Of a stretch of 64,000 nt of DNA, positions 1 through 9,962 are shown piece after piece. The DNA comes from Pararhizobium capsulatum DSM 1112 (lineage in GTDB: Bacteria > Pseudomonadota > Alphaproteobacteria > Rhizobiales > Rhizobiaceae). The position numbers and the translations under genes were made by a program. The stretch covers positions 2,501,001 through 2,565,000 of the forward strand of contig NZ_JAUSVF010000001.1 of NCBI RefSeq assembly GCF_030814475.1, in the 5' to 3' direction. The stretch's first letter is position 1. Every line of letters begins with the position of its first letter. The notes below the pieces were generated by a model. That model had not been told where the DNA came from, did not search any database, and was given only the letters and a program-made list of their open reading frames with translations.

Positions 1-19
1 GCCGGCAAAGTGGTGGTAA
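1..19 (+). CDS. gatA: GatA, 3' end only (aspartyl/glutamyl-tRNA amidotransferase subunit A)
   Basis: Only five codons and a stop (Pro-Ala-Lys-Trp-Trp, TAA at 17-19) are in the window. A lysine followed by two tryptophans is the usual end of rhizobial GatA as I recall it, and gatB lies 0.7 kb downstream with one acetyltransferase gene between, the order expected in this group. GatA is the amidase subunit that frees ammonia from glutamine for tRNA-dependent amidation. The call rests on a very short tail plus synteny. Confidence 0.6.
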
Positions 20-82
20 TCTGCTGACGAGGCTGGCCAAACGTCGGCCGTGATGGTTCAATCGCCCTTGAAAGGCGGCTGA

Positions 83-604
83 ATGATTACGATCCGCATT
101 GCGAGCGAAGACGACGTTATCCCGCTGACGGCCATCGGGCTTTCCGCCTGGCAGATGGCTGTCCGGGGGCTCGTCGATCCCGTGAAGATGCGCCATACGG
201 TAGAGGTCGCGTTCCTCTCCTTTATCCGCAACAATTGGGAGCGCGTGTTCGTCGGCGAGATCGATGGCGCGCTTGCAGGCTGGATTGCCTCCGAGCGCGG
301 CGATGGTGTGATCACCGACCTGTGGGTGACGCCCCATGCACAGCGGCAGGGCCTCGGAACTGCTTTGCTGGGGCAGATGGAAAGCCGTATTGCCGCCTTG
401 GATATCGAGGCAGCCGAGCTTGGCACGCATGCCCGCAACGCGGCTGCCGTCGATTTCTTCATGAAGCGCGGCTATTCGGTGAGTTCGCTCTCCACAAGCT
501 ACGCCGCAAAGCTCGACCAGAACGTCGAAACGATCGGCCTGCGGAAAATCCTGATCGAAAGACCGGTACTCGATACCGGCTCAAGCCTTTTCAGCTATTC
601 GTGA
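83..604 (+). CDS. GNAT family N-acetyltransferase between gatA and gatB
   Basis: This 173-residue protein has the GNAT fold signature. The acetyl-CoA pyrophosphate loop QRQGLG is at residues 87-92, after the beta-4 strand, and an Asn-Ala-Ala-Ala-Val-Asp-Phe-Phe helix with a Lys-Arg-Gly-Tyr end is typical of the C-terminal half. The substrate cannot be told from sequence. The ATG at 83 follows AAAGG at 71-75. It starts 63 bases after the gatA stop and ends 81 bases before gatB, so it is probably cotranscribed with them. The last 30 residues are less GNAT-like and may be lineage-specific. Confidence 0.85.
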   Translation: MITIRIASEDDVIPLTAIGLSAWQMAVRGLVDPVKMRHTVEVAFLSFIRNNWERVFVGEIDGALAGWIASERGDGVITDLWVTPHAQRQGLGTALLGQMESRIAALDIEAAELGTHARNAAAVDFFMKRGYSVSSLSTSYAAKLDQNVETIGLRKILIERPVLDTGSSLFSYS

Positions 605-685
605 GATTGCCCGTCAAGCCTTGCACCACCATGCCATTTGTTCTACCGAGAGGATCACGATTTCGAGCCTTCAGAAGAGCAGTCC

Positions 686-2188
686 ATGACCCTAGTCGAT
701 GTCCGCACCTCCGATCCCAAACGCTACATTCCCGGCGCCACCGGCGACTGGGAAGTGATCGTCGGCCTGGAGGTCCACGCCCAGGTGACCAGCAATTCCA
801 AGCTGTTCTCCGGCGCCTCGACGACCTTTGGCAATGCGCCGAATTCCAACGTCTCGCTCGTCGATGCGGCCATGCCCGGCATGCTGCCCGTCATCAACGA
901 GGAATGCGTCAGGCAGGCTGTCCGCACCGGTCTCGGGCTGAAAGCGCAGATCAACAAACGCTCGATCTTCGACCGCAAGAACTATTTCTATCCGGACCTG
1001 CCGCAGGGCTACCAGATTTCCCAGTTCAAGGACCCGATCGTCGGCGAGGGCAAGATTGTCATCTCGCTCGGGCCGGATCGTCAGGGCAATTTCGAGGACA
1101 TCGAGATCGGCATCGAGCGCCTGCATCTTGAGCAGGACGCCGGCAAGTCGATGCATGATCAGCATGCGACCATGTCCTATGTCGATCTGAACCGCTCCGG
1201 CGTCGCGCTGATGGAGATCGTCTCCAGGCCCGACATGCGATCGTCCGACGAGGCCAAGGCCTATATGGCCAAGCTGCGCTCGATTGTGCGCTATCTCGGC
1301 ACCTGCGACGGCAACATGGACGAAGGCTCCATGCGCGCTGACGTCAACGTATCGGTCCGCCGTCCCGGCGAAGGTTTCGGCACGCGCTGCGAGATCAAGA
1401 ACGTCAACTCCATCCGCTTCATCGGCCAGGCGATCGAATACGAAGCCCGCCGCCAGATCGGCATTCTGGAAGACGGCGGCTCGATCGATCAGGAAACCCG
1501 CCTGTTCGACCCGAACAAGGGCGAGACCCGTTCGATGCGCTCCAAGGAAGATGCGCATGACTACCGCTATTTCCCTGATCCGGACCTCCTGCCGCTGGAA
1601 TTCGACGATGCTTTCGTCGAGGCGCTGAAGGTCGATCTGCCTGAACTGCCCGATGACAAGAAGGTGCGGCTGGTCAGCGACCTCGGTCTCTCTATCTATG
1701 ATGCCTCGGTGCTGGTCTCGGAAAAGGCGATTGCCGATTATTTCGAAGCTGTGGCCGCCGGCCGTGACGGCAAGATCGCCGCGAACTGGGTGATTAACGA
1801 CCTGCTCGGCGCGCTCAACAAGGCTGGCAAGTCGATCGAGGAAACACCGGTTTCCCCGGCGCAGCTCGGAGGCATACTCGATCTCATCAAATCCGAAGTC
1901 ATCTCCGGCAAGATCGCCAAGGATTTGTTCGAGATCGTGTGGAACGAAGGCGGCAACCCCGCAGAGATTGTCGAAGCCCGGGGCATGAAGCAGGTGACGG
2001 ACACCGGCGCCATTGAAAAGGCTGTGGACGAGATCATCGCGGCCAATCCCGATCAGGTCGAGAAGGTCAAGGCCAAGCCATCGCTTGCCGGCTGGTTCGT
2101 CGGGCAGGTGATGAAATCGACCGGCGGTAAGGCAAATCCGCAGGCCGTTCAGGCGCTGGTCAAGGCCAAGCTCGGCCTCGAGGACTGA
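686..2188 (+). CDS. gatB: Aspartyl/glutamyl-tRNA(Asn/Gln) amidotransferase subunit B
   Basis: GatB of the GatCAB complex activates misacylated Glu-tRNA(Gln) or Asp-tRNA(Asn) by phosphorylation and passes it to ammonia released by GatA. The 500-residue protein has the family start GLEVHAQ at residues 27-33, the central Asp-Leu-Asn-Arg-Ser-Gly-Val motif, and a C-terminal GatB/YqeY helical domain ending in a short Leu-Glu-Asp tail. I chose the ATG at 686 because it gives the normal family length; an in-frame ATG at 638 would add 16 residues unlike the family. The presence of GatCAB suggests glutaminyl- and/or asparaginyl-tRNA is made by the indirect route. Confidence 0.97.
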   Translation: MTLVDVRTSDPKRYIPGATGDWEVIVGLEVHAQVTSNSKLFSGASTTFGNAPNSNVSLVDAAMPGMLPVINEECVRQAVRTGLGLKAQINKRSIFDRKNYFYPDLPQGYQISQFKDPIVGEGKIVISLGPDRQGNFEDIEIGIERLHLEQDAGKSMHDQHATMSYVDLNRSGVALMEIVSRPDMRSSDEAKAYMAKLRSIVRYLGTCDGNMDEGSMRADVNVSVRRPGEGFGTRCEIKNVNSIRFIGQAIEYEARRQIGILEDGGSIDQETRLFDPNKGETRSMRSKEDAHDYRYFPDPDLLPLEFDDAFVEALKVDLPELPDDKKVRLVSDLGLSIYDASVLVSEKAIADYFEAVAAGRDGKIAANWVINDLLGALNKAGKSIEETPVSPAQLGGILDLIKSEVISGKIAKDLFEIVWNEGGNPAEIVEARGMKQVTDTGAIEKAVDEIIAANPDQVEKVKAKPSLAGWFVGQVMKSTGGKANPQAVQALVKAKLGLED

Positions 2189-2191
2189 TCG

Positions 2192-2677
2192 ATGTTCTTC
2201 GTCAGGACAGCAACGGAACGCGACCTGCCGGCGATCAGCAAGCTGCTGTCCGAGACCAGCCACGCGACCTACGACGCGCTCTATGACGCCGAGAAGATCG
2301 ACGAAATATCGACGAAGTGGCATTCGGTTGCGGCACTGAAGGCCAATCTGGCCGGCAAGAACGCCGAATTCCTCGTCGCGGATAATGGCAAGACGATCGG
2401 CGGCATGGCCTATGCCGCCATGTCGGAGACGTTGCATGAAACCGCCGTGCTGCACCAGCTCTACGTGCTGCCGGCCTTTCAACGACAGGGAATCGGCCGC
2501 GATCTCTTTGCTGAACTCGAAACCTGCTTTCCCTATGCCGGCCGCATGCGGCTGGAGGTTGAGGAAAACAATGCGAAAGCCATCGCCTTCTACGAGGCGC
2601 ATGGCTTTGCTCCCGAAGGTTCGGGCTCGCCCCATTGGGGTATTGAGACGATCGCGATGGAAAAAACTCTGGACTGA
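2192..2677 (+). CDS. GNAT family N-acetyltransferase
   Basis: A 161-residue single-domain GNAT protein. The acetyl-CoA loop QRQGIG is at residues 97-102, preceded by the Leu-Tyr-Val-Leu-Pro strand. A Glu-Asn-Asn-Ala-Lys-Ala-Ile-Ala-Phe-Tyr helix and Gly-Phe follow, as in the Rim-like/YhbS-like branch. It begins 3 bases after the gatB stop, so it is very likely translated from the gatB message. The substrate is unknown. Confidence 0.88.
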   Translation: MFFVRTATERDLPAISKLLSETSHATYDALYDAEKIDEISTKWHSVAALKANLAGKNAEFLVADNGKTIGGMAYAAMSETLHETAVLHQLYVLPAFQRQGIGRDLFAELETCFPYAGRMRLEVEENNAKAIAFYEAHGFAPEGSGSPHWGIETIAMEKTLD

Positions 2678-2763
2678 CGTCCGCCATCCAAACGCGGCCA
2701 GCTGTTGTCACATTTCCTTTGCGTGCCGGTGCCAGATGTTGCCTCGATCAAAAGAGGACAACC

Positions 2764-3237
2764 ATGGACGCGATCACCACGTCACTGACTATTCGGCACG
2801 CGCGACGCAGCGATTTGCCGGCGCTTGTTGAATTGTTTGCCGATGATGCCCTCGGCGGGCATGGCGATACGACTGATCCTGCGGCGTTGGTGGACTATGT
2901 TGCCGCGTTCGAGCGCATTCAGGCATCCCCCAACGACACGCTTTATGTAGCAGAGATCGGCAATATCGTCGTCGGTACGTTTCAGATGACGGTTTTAACC
3001 GCGTTGCCCGGCCGCGGCAGTTCCAGCCTGCTCGTCGAAGCGGTGCAGACGCGTAGTGACCGGCGCGGGCAGGGGATCGGCGAAGCCATGCTACGATATG
3101 CAATGGAGCATGCCCGCAGCCAGGGGTTTTCCAAGGTTCAACTCACGTCCAATTCAGCGCGAACCGATGCTCACCGATTCTATCGCCGCCTTGGTTTCGA
3201 GGCCTCGCATTTCGGCTTCAAACTCCGCCTGAAATGA
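2764..3237 (+). CDS. GNAT family N-acetyltransferase
   Basis: A 157-residue GNAT protein with the acetyl-CoA loop RRGQGIG at residues 100-106 and a typical C-terminal Ala-His-Arg-Phe-Tyr-Arg-Arg-Leu-Gly-Phe segment. The ATG at 2764 is preceded by AGAGGA with good spacing; an upstream ATG at 2719 would prepend an unlike, Arg/Cys-rich stretch and is not favoured. This is the third acetyltransferase in 3.2 kb, but it is not obviously a tandem duplicate of the other two. The acceptor substrate is unknown. Confidence 0.87.
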   Translation: MDAITTSLTIRHARRSDLPALVELFADDALGGHGDTTDPAALVDYVAAFERIQASPNDTLYVAEIGNIVVGTFQMTVLTALPGRGSSSLLVEAVQTRSDRRGQGIGEAMLRYAMEHARSQGFSKVQLTSNSARTDAHRFYRRLGFEASHFGFKLRLK

Positions 3238-3343
3238 TGTCGTTCTCGCTGGAAATGCTGGACAAGCCACGCCTCCCGCGGCATAAGCGGGAGAGGAATT
3301 CCAGTTATTCCGCGCTGCAACAGCGTGGCCAAGGACGGGCATC

Positions 3344-3739
3344 ATGAAGTCTCTGCTGCAAATCTTTACCTGGTGGAATGGCCAGACGATCGGAACACGT
3401 TTCCATACCTGGCGATTCGGCAAGCGCGTCGGCGAAGACGCCGCTGGCAACGTCTACTACCAGGGCGGCAAGGATTCCGAAGGCCGCACCCGCCGCTGGG
3501 TGATCTACAACGGCTACGCCGACGCTTCTGCCATCCCGCCGGGCTGGCATGGATGGATGCATCATCGCACCGACGTCTCGCCGGCGGACGAAAACTATCA
3601 GGCCCGCGAATGGCAGAAGCCACATCAGCCGAACTATACCGGCTCTGCAGACGCTTATCGCCCACAGGGCTCGATCAGCAATACCGGCGAGCGGCCACGC
3701 GTCACCGGCGACTACGACGCCTGGACCCCCGGCGCCTGA
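3344..3739 (+). CDS. NADH:ubiquinone oxidoreductase accessory subunit, NDUFA12 family
   Basis: A 131-residue protein matching the NDUFA12/B17.2 family, an accessory subunit of respiratory complex I shared by alphaproteobacteria and mitochondria. It sits on the matrix/cytoplasmic arm near the quinone module. The diagnostic stretch is present: Gly-Thr-Arg-Phe-His-Thr-Trp, then Tyr-Tyr-Gln-Gly-Gly-Lys-Asp, Arg-Arg-Trp-Val-Ile-Tyr-Asn-Gly, and Trp-His-Gly-Trp-Met-His. The ATG follows an AAGGA about 10 bases upstream. The gene is separate from the nuo operon, as is usual. It is followed by a DUF2155 gene, a pairing I recall as common in rhizobia. Confidence 0.93.
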   Translation: MKSLLQIFTWWNGQTIGTRFHTWRFGKRVGEDAAGNVYYQGGKDSEGRTRRWVIYNGYADASAIPPGWHGWMHHRTDVSPADENYQAREWQKPHQPNYTGSADAYRPQGSISNTGERPRVTGDYDAWTPGA

Positions 3740-3861
3740 TATCCGAACGTGGATGGAGGGCGTTTTTCGCCCTCTCGCCGATGGATCATGCCTCGGCCAC
3801 ATTTCACCGTTAGCGCCTGATGCCGCAACACTTCTGGGCGGCGCGCAAGGAACCGGCGATC

Positions 3862-4308
3862 ATGGCAGCTTCACATTCTGATCTTTCAATGCGCCGCCGG
3901 CTTAGCTCGGCGATGGCCTTTGGGATCGCCGCCTTTTCCGTGGCCGTTTTTCCTGCCCATGCAGAGCGCGTGTCAAACCCGGTTGCCGTATTTTCCGGTA
4001 TCGACAAGATCACCGGCCGCATCACTACGTTTGACGTCTATATCGGCGAGACCGTGCAGTTCGGCGCGCTGCAGGTGACGCCGCGCGTCTGCTACAGCCG
4101 CGACGACACGGAAGCCCCCAAGACGACAACATTCGTCGAGGTCGACGAAATCACGCTCGATCGAAAGATCCGCCGTATCTTCACCGGCTGGATGTTTGCC
4201 GACAGCCCGGGCTTGAATGCCGTCGAGCACCCCGTCTATGACGTTTGGCTGCAGTCCTGCAAGGCCAAGTCAGATTTGCCGCCGCCCGACACGGCCGCCG
4301 CACAGTAA
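3862..4308 (+). CDS. DUF2155 family exported protein
   Basis: A 148-residue protein with an N-terminal signal peptide (hydrophobic run Ala-Phe-Gly-Ile-Ala-Ala-Phe, cleavage after Ala-His-Ala). The mature domain is DUF2155: Ala-Val-Phe-Ser-Gly-Ile-Asp-Lys-Ile-Thr-Gly, two conserved cysteines (one in Arg-Val-Cys-Tyr, one in Gln-Ser-Cys-Lys), and Ile-Phe-Thr-Gly-Trp-Met-Phe. The function is not established; it is periplasmic by inference. I chose the ATG at 3862, with AAGGA at 3847-3851; an upstream ATG at 3820 lacks a comparable site. Confidence 0.88.
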   Translation: MAASHSDLSMRRRLSSAMAFGIAAFSVAVFPAHAERVSNPVAVFSGIDKITGRITTFDVYIGETVQFGALQVTPRVCYSRDDTEAPKTTTFVEVDEITLDRKIRRIFTGWMFADSPGLNAVEHPVYDVWLQSCKAKSDLPPPDTAAAQ

Positions 4309-4326
4309 CTTTCTGTCTTTTCGGCT

Positions 4327-4941
4327 TCAGAACTTGAGGTTTGGCGACGCCATCGCCTTGGCGAGCATGACTTCATATTCCCCTTTGGGGACGTCTATGG
4401 CGCCAAACGTCTTCAGATGGTCCGTGGTGAACTGGGTGTCGAGAAGCCTGTAGCCGCGTTCTCTCAGTCGTGTCACGAGGTGCACCAGGCAAATCTTCGA
4501 TGCATCGGCGCGGCGGGAAAACATGCTTTCGCCGAAGAAGGCCGCGCCCAGGGAGACGCCGTAAAGCCCGCCGACCAGTTTGTCACCCTCCCAGGCTTCG
4601 ACGGAATGGGCGTGCCCCATGCGATGCAGGGTCGTATAGAGCGAATGGATGGTGCTGTTGATCCAGGTGGTCGGACGATCGGGAGCGGCTTGCGCGCAGC
4701 CGGCCATCACATCTTCGAAATCGGTGTTGTAGGTAATCTCGAATGGTGCGCGTCGTATTGTCTTGGCGAGGCTGCGCGAGACGTGGAAATCATCGAGAGG
4801 GATGATGCCGCGCAGTTCGGGCTCCACCCAGAATATCTCCGGGTCGTCAGCCGAATCGGCCATGGGAAAAAGGCCGATTGAGTAGGCCCGCAAAAGCAGT
4901 TCCGGCGTCACCACCGGTTGCTTGTTGCGAGACCCCTTCAT
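4327..4941 (-). CDS. aat: Leucyl/phenylalanyl-tRNA--protein transferase
   Basis: Aat transfers Leu or Phe from its tRNA to N-terminal Arg or Lys of proteins, marking them for ClpAP through the N-end rule. The 204-residue protein has the family landmarks: [13 protein letters not shown] near residue 15, [19 protein letters not shown], and Gly-Glu-Ser-Met-Phe-Ser. It is the last gene of the minus-strand aroQ-accB-accC-aat group, 10 bases after accC. Confidence 0.96.
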   Translation of the reverse strand: MKGSRNKQPVVTPELLLRAYSIGLFPMADSADDPEIFWVEPELRGIIPLDDFHVSRSLAKTIRRAPFEITYNTDFEDVMAGCAQAAPDRPTTWINSTIHSLYTTLHRMGHAHSVEAWEGDKLVGGLYGVSLGAAFFGESMFSRRADASKICLVHLVTRLRERGYRLLDTQFTTDHLKTFGAIDVPKGEYEVMLAKAMASPNLKF

Positions 4942-4951
4942 GCGTCAGGCC

Positions 4952-6298
<1,347 letters not shown>

Positions 6299-6308
6299 CT
6301 GTTCAGGC

Positions 6309-6773
6309 CTATTCGATGATGATCAGCGCTTCGCCGTATTCAACCGGCGCGCCGTCTTCAACGATGATTTCAACAACCTTGCCGGAACGGGGCGCCGGGA
6401 TCTGGTTCATCGTCTTCATTGCTTCGATGATCAGGATCGTCTGGCCTTCCTTGACGGTGGAGCCGACTTCAACAAACTGGCGAGAGCCGGGGGCTGGCGC
6501 GAGATAGGCCGTGCCGACCATCGGCGAGGTGACGGCGTTCTTGTTATTTCGAACGGGCTCGGCAGCAGCAGCCGACACTGCAACTGCCTGCTGCGCGGGG
6601 GCAGCAAACTGGGTCGGAACCGGAGCGGAAACATATTGCGGCGTTCCGGCGCGCGAGACGCGAATGCGCAGATCGTCCTGCTCCACTTCGATCTCCGTGA
6701 GATCGGTCTCGTTCAGGATGTTGGCGAGATCGCGGATCAGGGTCTGATCGATGCCGGGTTTCTTGTCAGCCAT
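6309..6773 (-). CDS. accB: Acetyl-CoA carboxylase, biotin carboxyl carrier protein
   Basis: A 154-residue BCCP. The N-terminal segment carries the Leu-Ile-Arg-Asp-Leu-Ala-Asn-Ile-Leu helix, then an Ala/Pro-rich linker (about residues 48-80), then the biotinyl domain. The biotinylated lysine is K120 in Glu-Ala-Met-Lys; the next residue is Thr instead of Met or Leu, which leaves the Ala-Met-Lys core intact. The ATG is 21 bases after the aroQ stop, consistent with one operon. Confidence 0.97.
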   Translation of the reverse strand: MADKKPGIDQTLIRDLANILNETDLTEIEVEQDDLRIRVSRAGTPQYVSAPVPTQFAAPAQQAVAVSAAAAEPVRNNKNAVTSPMVGTAYLAPAPGSRQFVEVGSTVKEGQTILIIEAMKTMNQIPAPRSGKVVEIIVEDGAPVEYGEALIIIE

Positions 6774-6794
6774 GGAAAGAGCCTCTTTTTCTTT

Positions 6795-7241
6795 TTATTT
6801 CGTTTGTTTCGTCAGTGTGTTTAGCGCATTGAGCGCAAGAATGTAACTGTGGGCGCCGAAGCCGCAGATCACGCCCTTCGCGGCGGGAGCAAGCATGGAT
6901 TTGTGGCGAAATTCCTCGCGCGCGTGCACATTCGACAGGTGCAACTCGACGACGGGGATCTTGATGGCCTTGATCGCATCGTGCAGGGCAATCGATGTAT
7001 GGGTGTAGGCACCGGCATTGATCGCAAGGCCAACAGCCTTGTCACCAGCTTCATGCATCCAGTCAATCAGCGCGCCTTCGTGGTTGCTCTGATGGCATAC
7101 GACCTCCAGGCCGAGCGCCTTGCCTTCCTCAATGCACATGGCCTCGATATCGGCAAGCGTCTGGCCGCCGTAGATGCCAGGTTCGCGCTTTCCGAGCGCG
7201 TTCAGATTTGGGCCGTTCAGAACATAGATGATGGCAGACAT
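6795..7241 (-). CDS. aroQ: Type II 3-dehydroquinate dehydratase
   Basis: AroQ dehydrates 3-dehydroquinate to 3-dehydroshikimate in the shikimate pathway. The 148-residue length is right for the dodecameric type II enzyme. Visible motifs are Asn-Gly-Pro-Asn-Leu-Asn, the lid arginine and tyrosine region [22 protein letters not shown] and Glu-Leu-His-Leu-Ser-Asn. It heads the aroQ-accB-accC-aat group, an arrangement common in alphaproteobacteria. Confidence 0.97.
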   Translation of the reverse strand: MSAIIYVLNGPNLNALGKREPGIYGGQTLADIEAMCIEEGKALGLEVVCHQSNHEGALIDWMHEAGDKAVGLAINAGAYTHTSIALHDAIKAIKIPVVELHLSNVHAREEFRHKSMLAPAAKGVICGFGAHSYILALNALNTLTKQTK

Positions 7242-7354
7242 GAAGGATAAGGTCCGATAATCGTGGGCCTACCTATAGACCGCTGGTTCCGTGAGGAAAA
7301 GCCCTTTGCACCCCCACGGAATTTGTCCACAAGCGATCGACCGTCAGGCGGTGC

Positions 7355-8122
7355 TCAGCAAACGGTTTTTCCGCAGCTGCGCATGTTCGTGACCTTGGTT
7401 TCGAGCTCTTCGGCGCCGACAGCACCGAAAACGGCCTCGTTGCCGACGACGTAGGAGGGCGTTCCAGTGATGCCGAGGTTGTTGGCGAGCGTGTAGGATT
7501 CCTTGACTGCCGCGTCGTGGGCGTCGGTCTCCATCTTTGCTCTGAGATCGGCCTCGCTGACACCGAGACGGCCGGCAACGGCGATCGCAGTTTCTTCGGT
7601 TGCGCGGTCCTCGCCACCCAGCAGAGCCCGATGGAATTCGCCGTATTTTTCGGGAGCAACCTGGCGGAATGCGGCGCTAACCTTGTGTGCGGCAAGCGAG
7701 TCGGGTCCGAGGATCGGCAGTTCCTTCAGCACGAAACGGACGTTCTTGTCATTGGCAAGAATGGTTTCCATGTCTGCCAGCGCGCGTTTGCAGTAGCCGC
7801 AGTTGTAGTCGTAGAATTCTACGATCGTCACGTCACCCTTCGGGTTGCCGAGCGTGACATCGTGGACCGACTTGAAGATCGTCTGCTGGTTCTCGGAAAT
7901 CGCGACCTCGGCCTGGCGAAGCTGCTCGTCCTGCTGCTTTTTCTTCAGGGACTGCTGGGCTTCCAGAAGGATCTCGGGATTTGCCACGAGATATTCCCTG
8001 ATGAACTCGCCCATCTCCTTCTTCTGCTTGTCGTCCAGGGCAAACGCGGCTTGGGGAAGGGTTGCTCCCGCCATCAGGAAAATAGTTGCGGTGGCGATGA
8101 TCTTGCGGGCGGTGGATGGCAT
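7355..8122 (-). CDS. DsbA family periplasmic thiol:disulfide oxidoreductase
   Basis: A 255-residue secreted protein: signal peptide at residues 1-28 (cleavage near Ala-Phe-Ala), a charged Lys/Gln-rich helix at about 30-75, then a thioredoxin-fold DsbA domain with the active site C108-Gly-Tyr-C111 and the cis-Pro loop in Gly-Ile-Thr-Gly-Thr-Pro. The CGYC pair and N-terminal helix resemble the Com1/BdbD-like or DsbG-like oxidases of alphaproteobacteria. A longer upstream reading (from 8401) lacks a signal and is rejected. A C-terminal pair of cysteines (Ser-Cys-Gly-Lys-Thr-Val-Cys) is an extra feature. Confidence 0.93.
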   Translation of the reverse strand: MPSTARKIIATATIFLMAGATLPQAAFALDDKQKKEMGEFIREYLVANPEILLEAQQSLKKKQQDEQLRQAEVAISENQQTIFKSVHDVTLGNPKGDVTIVEFYDYNCGYCKRALADMETILANDKNVRFVLKELPILGPDSLAAHKVSAAFRQVAPEKYGEFHRALLGGEDRATEETAIAVAGRLGVSEADLRAKMETDAHDAAVKESYTLANNLGITGTPSYVVGNEAVFGAVGAEELETKVTNMRSCGKTVC

Positions 8123-8388
8123 TGCGTCCTCGTGTCTTTCGTTCTCGTGCCTATGTCGTTCAAGCCGCGACCGGAGCCGGCAGACTGATTTGAAAGACAT
8201 TTTTGTTCTGCCATCCCTGTGGGAAGCTGAGGCGACAATAGGTCGCTGCGGCGCCAAACGAAACCGCAAAATCGGCGGAAGTGCGGCGCTCGCGCACTTG
8301 TGAAGCGCTTTTTGATGGTGCAAAGCACTGGGCGAACCGACCCGGTCAGGAACCGCGCAGGAACCGCGGAGCAAATTGCCAAGGAGAT

Positions 8389-9552
8389 ATGCTTTTGACA
8401 TCGCTATCGAAGCGCAGTGCGGTCGAGCCTTTTCATGCCATGGACGTGCTGGCCGAGGCGACCAAGCGTCGTGAAGCTGGTTATCCCGTTATCTCGATGG
8501 CCGTGGGCCAGCCGAGCCGGCCTGCGCCTCAGGCCGCTCTCGAAGCTGCGCGTGCAGCCCTTGAGCATGGCCGTGTGGGATATACAGATGCCTTGGGCAC
8601 GAGTTCGCTGCGGCTCGCCATCGCAAAACATTACGTTTCCCGCTACGGCATTGAGATCGAGCCGCGCCGCATTGCGGTGACAACCGGTTCGTCGGCCGGG
8701 TTCAACCTTGCGTTTCTCGCTCTGTTCGATCCCGGCGATTGTGTTGCAATCGCGCGCCCCGGCTATCCCGCCTACCGCAACATTCTCGCCGCTCTCGGAC
8801 TTGAGGTTATTGAGGTTGAGGCCGATGCAGAGTCAGGCTTCACGCTGACGCCTGAAAACCTGACTGCTGCGGAACGCAAGGCCGGCCGATCGCTGAAAGG
8901 CGTTCTGCTGGCAAGCCCGGCCAACCCTACGGGAACAGTAACCGGAAAAGCGCGGCTGAAGGCGCTTGCGGACTATTGCCGCGAGCGTGAGATCGCCTTC
9001 ATTTCCGATGAAATCTATCACGGGCTGACCTTTGCGGGCGAGGAGACGACAGCGCTCAGTGTCACCGACGATGCGGTCATCATCAACTCCTTCTCGAAAT
9101 ACTATTGCATGACCGGATGGCGGATCGGCTGGATGGTGTTGCCTGAGGATCACGTTCGCGGTTTCGAGCGAATTGCCCAAAGCCTTTACATCTCACCGCC
9201 GGAACTGTCGCAGATCGCGGCCGAAGCCGCTCTAGGCGCCGAGGCCGAGCTCGATATCTACAAGGCGTCCTACGCAACCAACCGCGATCTGCTGCTGAAG
9301 CGTTTGCCGGAAATGGGACTTGCGATCGCATCGCCCATGGACGGTGCGTTCTACGCCTACGTGGATGTCAGCCACTTCACCAATGACAGCATGGCGTTCG
9401 CCCGACGGATGCTAGCCGAAATCAATGTTGCGGCAACGCCGGGGTTCGATTTTGATCCGGTCGAAGGAAACCGGACGATGCGTTTTTCCTATGCCGGCTC
9501 CGAAAGCGACATGGTCGAGGCCGTCGAGCGTATCGCCCGGTGGCTGCCCTGA
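8389..9552 (+). CDS. PLP-dependent aminotransferase (class I/II)
   Basis: A 387-residue fold-type I aminotransferase of the aspartate aminotransferase/AlaT-like group. Visible landmarks are Val-Gly-Gln-Pro near residue 42, Asn-Pro-Thr-Gly (the PLP-contacting Asn), Ser-Asp-Glu-Ile-Tyr-His, and the PLP lysine in Asn-Ser-Phe-Ser-Lys-Tyr-Tyr-Cys-Met-Thr-Gly-Trp-Arg. The substrate is not determined. The AAGGAG at 8381-8386 is only 2 bases from the ATG at 8389 but 8 bases from the in-frame TTG at 8395, so translation may start at TTG. Confidence 0.92.
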   Translation: MLLTSLSKRSAVEPFHAMDVLAEATKRREAGYPVISMAVGQPSRPAPQAALEAARAALEHGRVGYTDALGTSSLRLAIAKHYVSRYGIEIEPRRIAVTTGSSAGFNLAFLALFDPGDCVAIARPGYPAYRNILAALGLEVIEVEADAESGFTLTPENLTAAERKAGRSLKGVLLASPANPTGTVTGKARLKALADYCREREIAFISDEIYHGLTFAGEETTALSVTDDAVIINSFSKYYCMTGWRIGWMVLPEDHVRGFERIAQSLYISPPELSQIAAEAALGAEAELDIYKASYATNRDLLLKRLPEMGLAIASPMDGAFYAYVDVSHFTNDSMAFARRMLAEINVAATPGFDFDPVEGNRTMRFSYAGSESDMVEAVERIARWLP

Positions 9553-9585
9553 AGGCCGAACAGGGCAGGGACAATCGACGCCGTC

Positions 9586-9795
9586 CTACCGGCAAATCCT
9601 GACCTTGCGTACAACCGGGTTTCCCGCGGCGTCATAACTGCGCACTGTCCGCACGCTGCAGACTGGCTGGTAGGCATAGTCGTAGCTTCTGTAATAATAA
9701 TCGTTGTGAAATTGCTTCGAGCCGATGGCTGCGGGAGATGGTGTTGCCACGCCCGCGATCGAAGCTGCTGTTATAGCGGTTGCGAGAATATGCAT
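9586..9795 (-). CDS. Small exported protein of unknown function
   Basis: A 69-residue protein with a signal peptide (Ala-Thr-Ala-Ile-Thr-Ala-Ala-Ser-Ile-Ala, cleavage after Pro-Ala-Ala or so). It is followed by a Tyr-rich segment (Asp-Tyr-Tyr-Tyr-Arg-Ser-Tyr-Asp-Tyr-Ala-Tyr) and a basic C-terminus with two cysteines (Val-Cys-Ser, Ile-Cys-Arg). I recall similar short secreted rhizobial proteins with paired cysteines near the end. I cannot assign a role. It lies between the aminotransferase and rne. Confidence 0.65.
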   Translation of the reverse strand: MHILATAITAASIAGVATPSPAAIGSKQFHNDYYYRSYDYAYQPVCSVRTVRSYDAAGNPVVRKVRICR

Positions 9796-9902
9796 GGTGA
9801 TCTGTCCTCATCATCGTGACGCCCTGAGCGTCAATACGGAGGCATTATCGACCAGTTTTTTCGTTCGCGACGTTTCCTTGGAAACACCTGAGTTCTGACA
9901 TT

Positions 9903-9936
9903 AAAAAAACCGGCCAGAAAACTGGCCGGCTTTTTT
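9903..9936. terminator. Rho-independent terminator (bidirectional), rne 3' end
   Basis: An 8-bp perfect stem CCGGCCAG/CTGGCCGG (9910-9917 and 9922-9929) with an AAAA loop has a run of A on one side and T on the other. It can therefore stop rne on the minus strand and transcripts from the left. Confidence 0.9.
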
Positions 9937-9962
9937 GATCAGGGGTTTTCGAAGAGTGCGGC

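Noticed and set aside
692..2635. 647-codon open frame on the minus strand opposite gatB
   Set aside because: Long only because of high-GC third-position bias in gatB; no ribosome site, no family resemblance.
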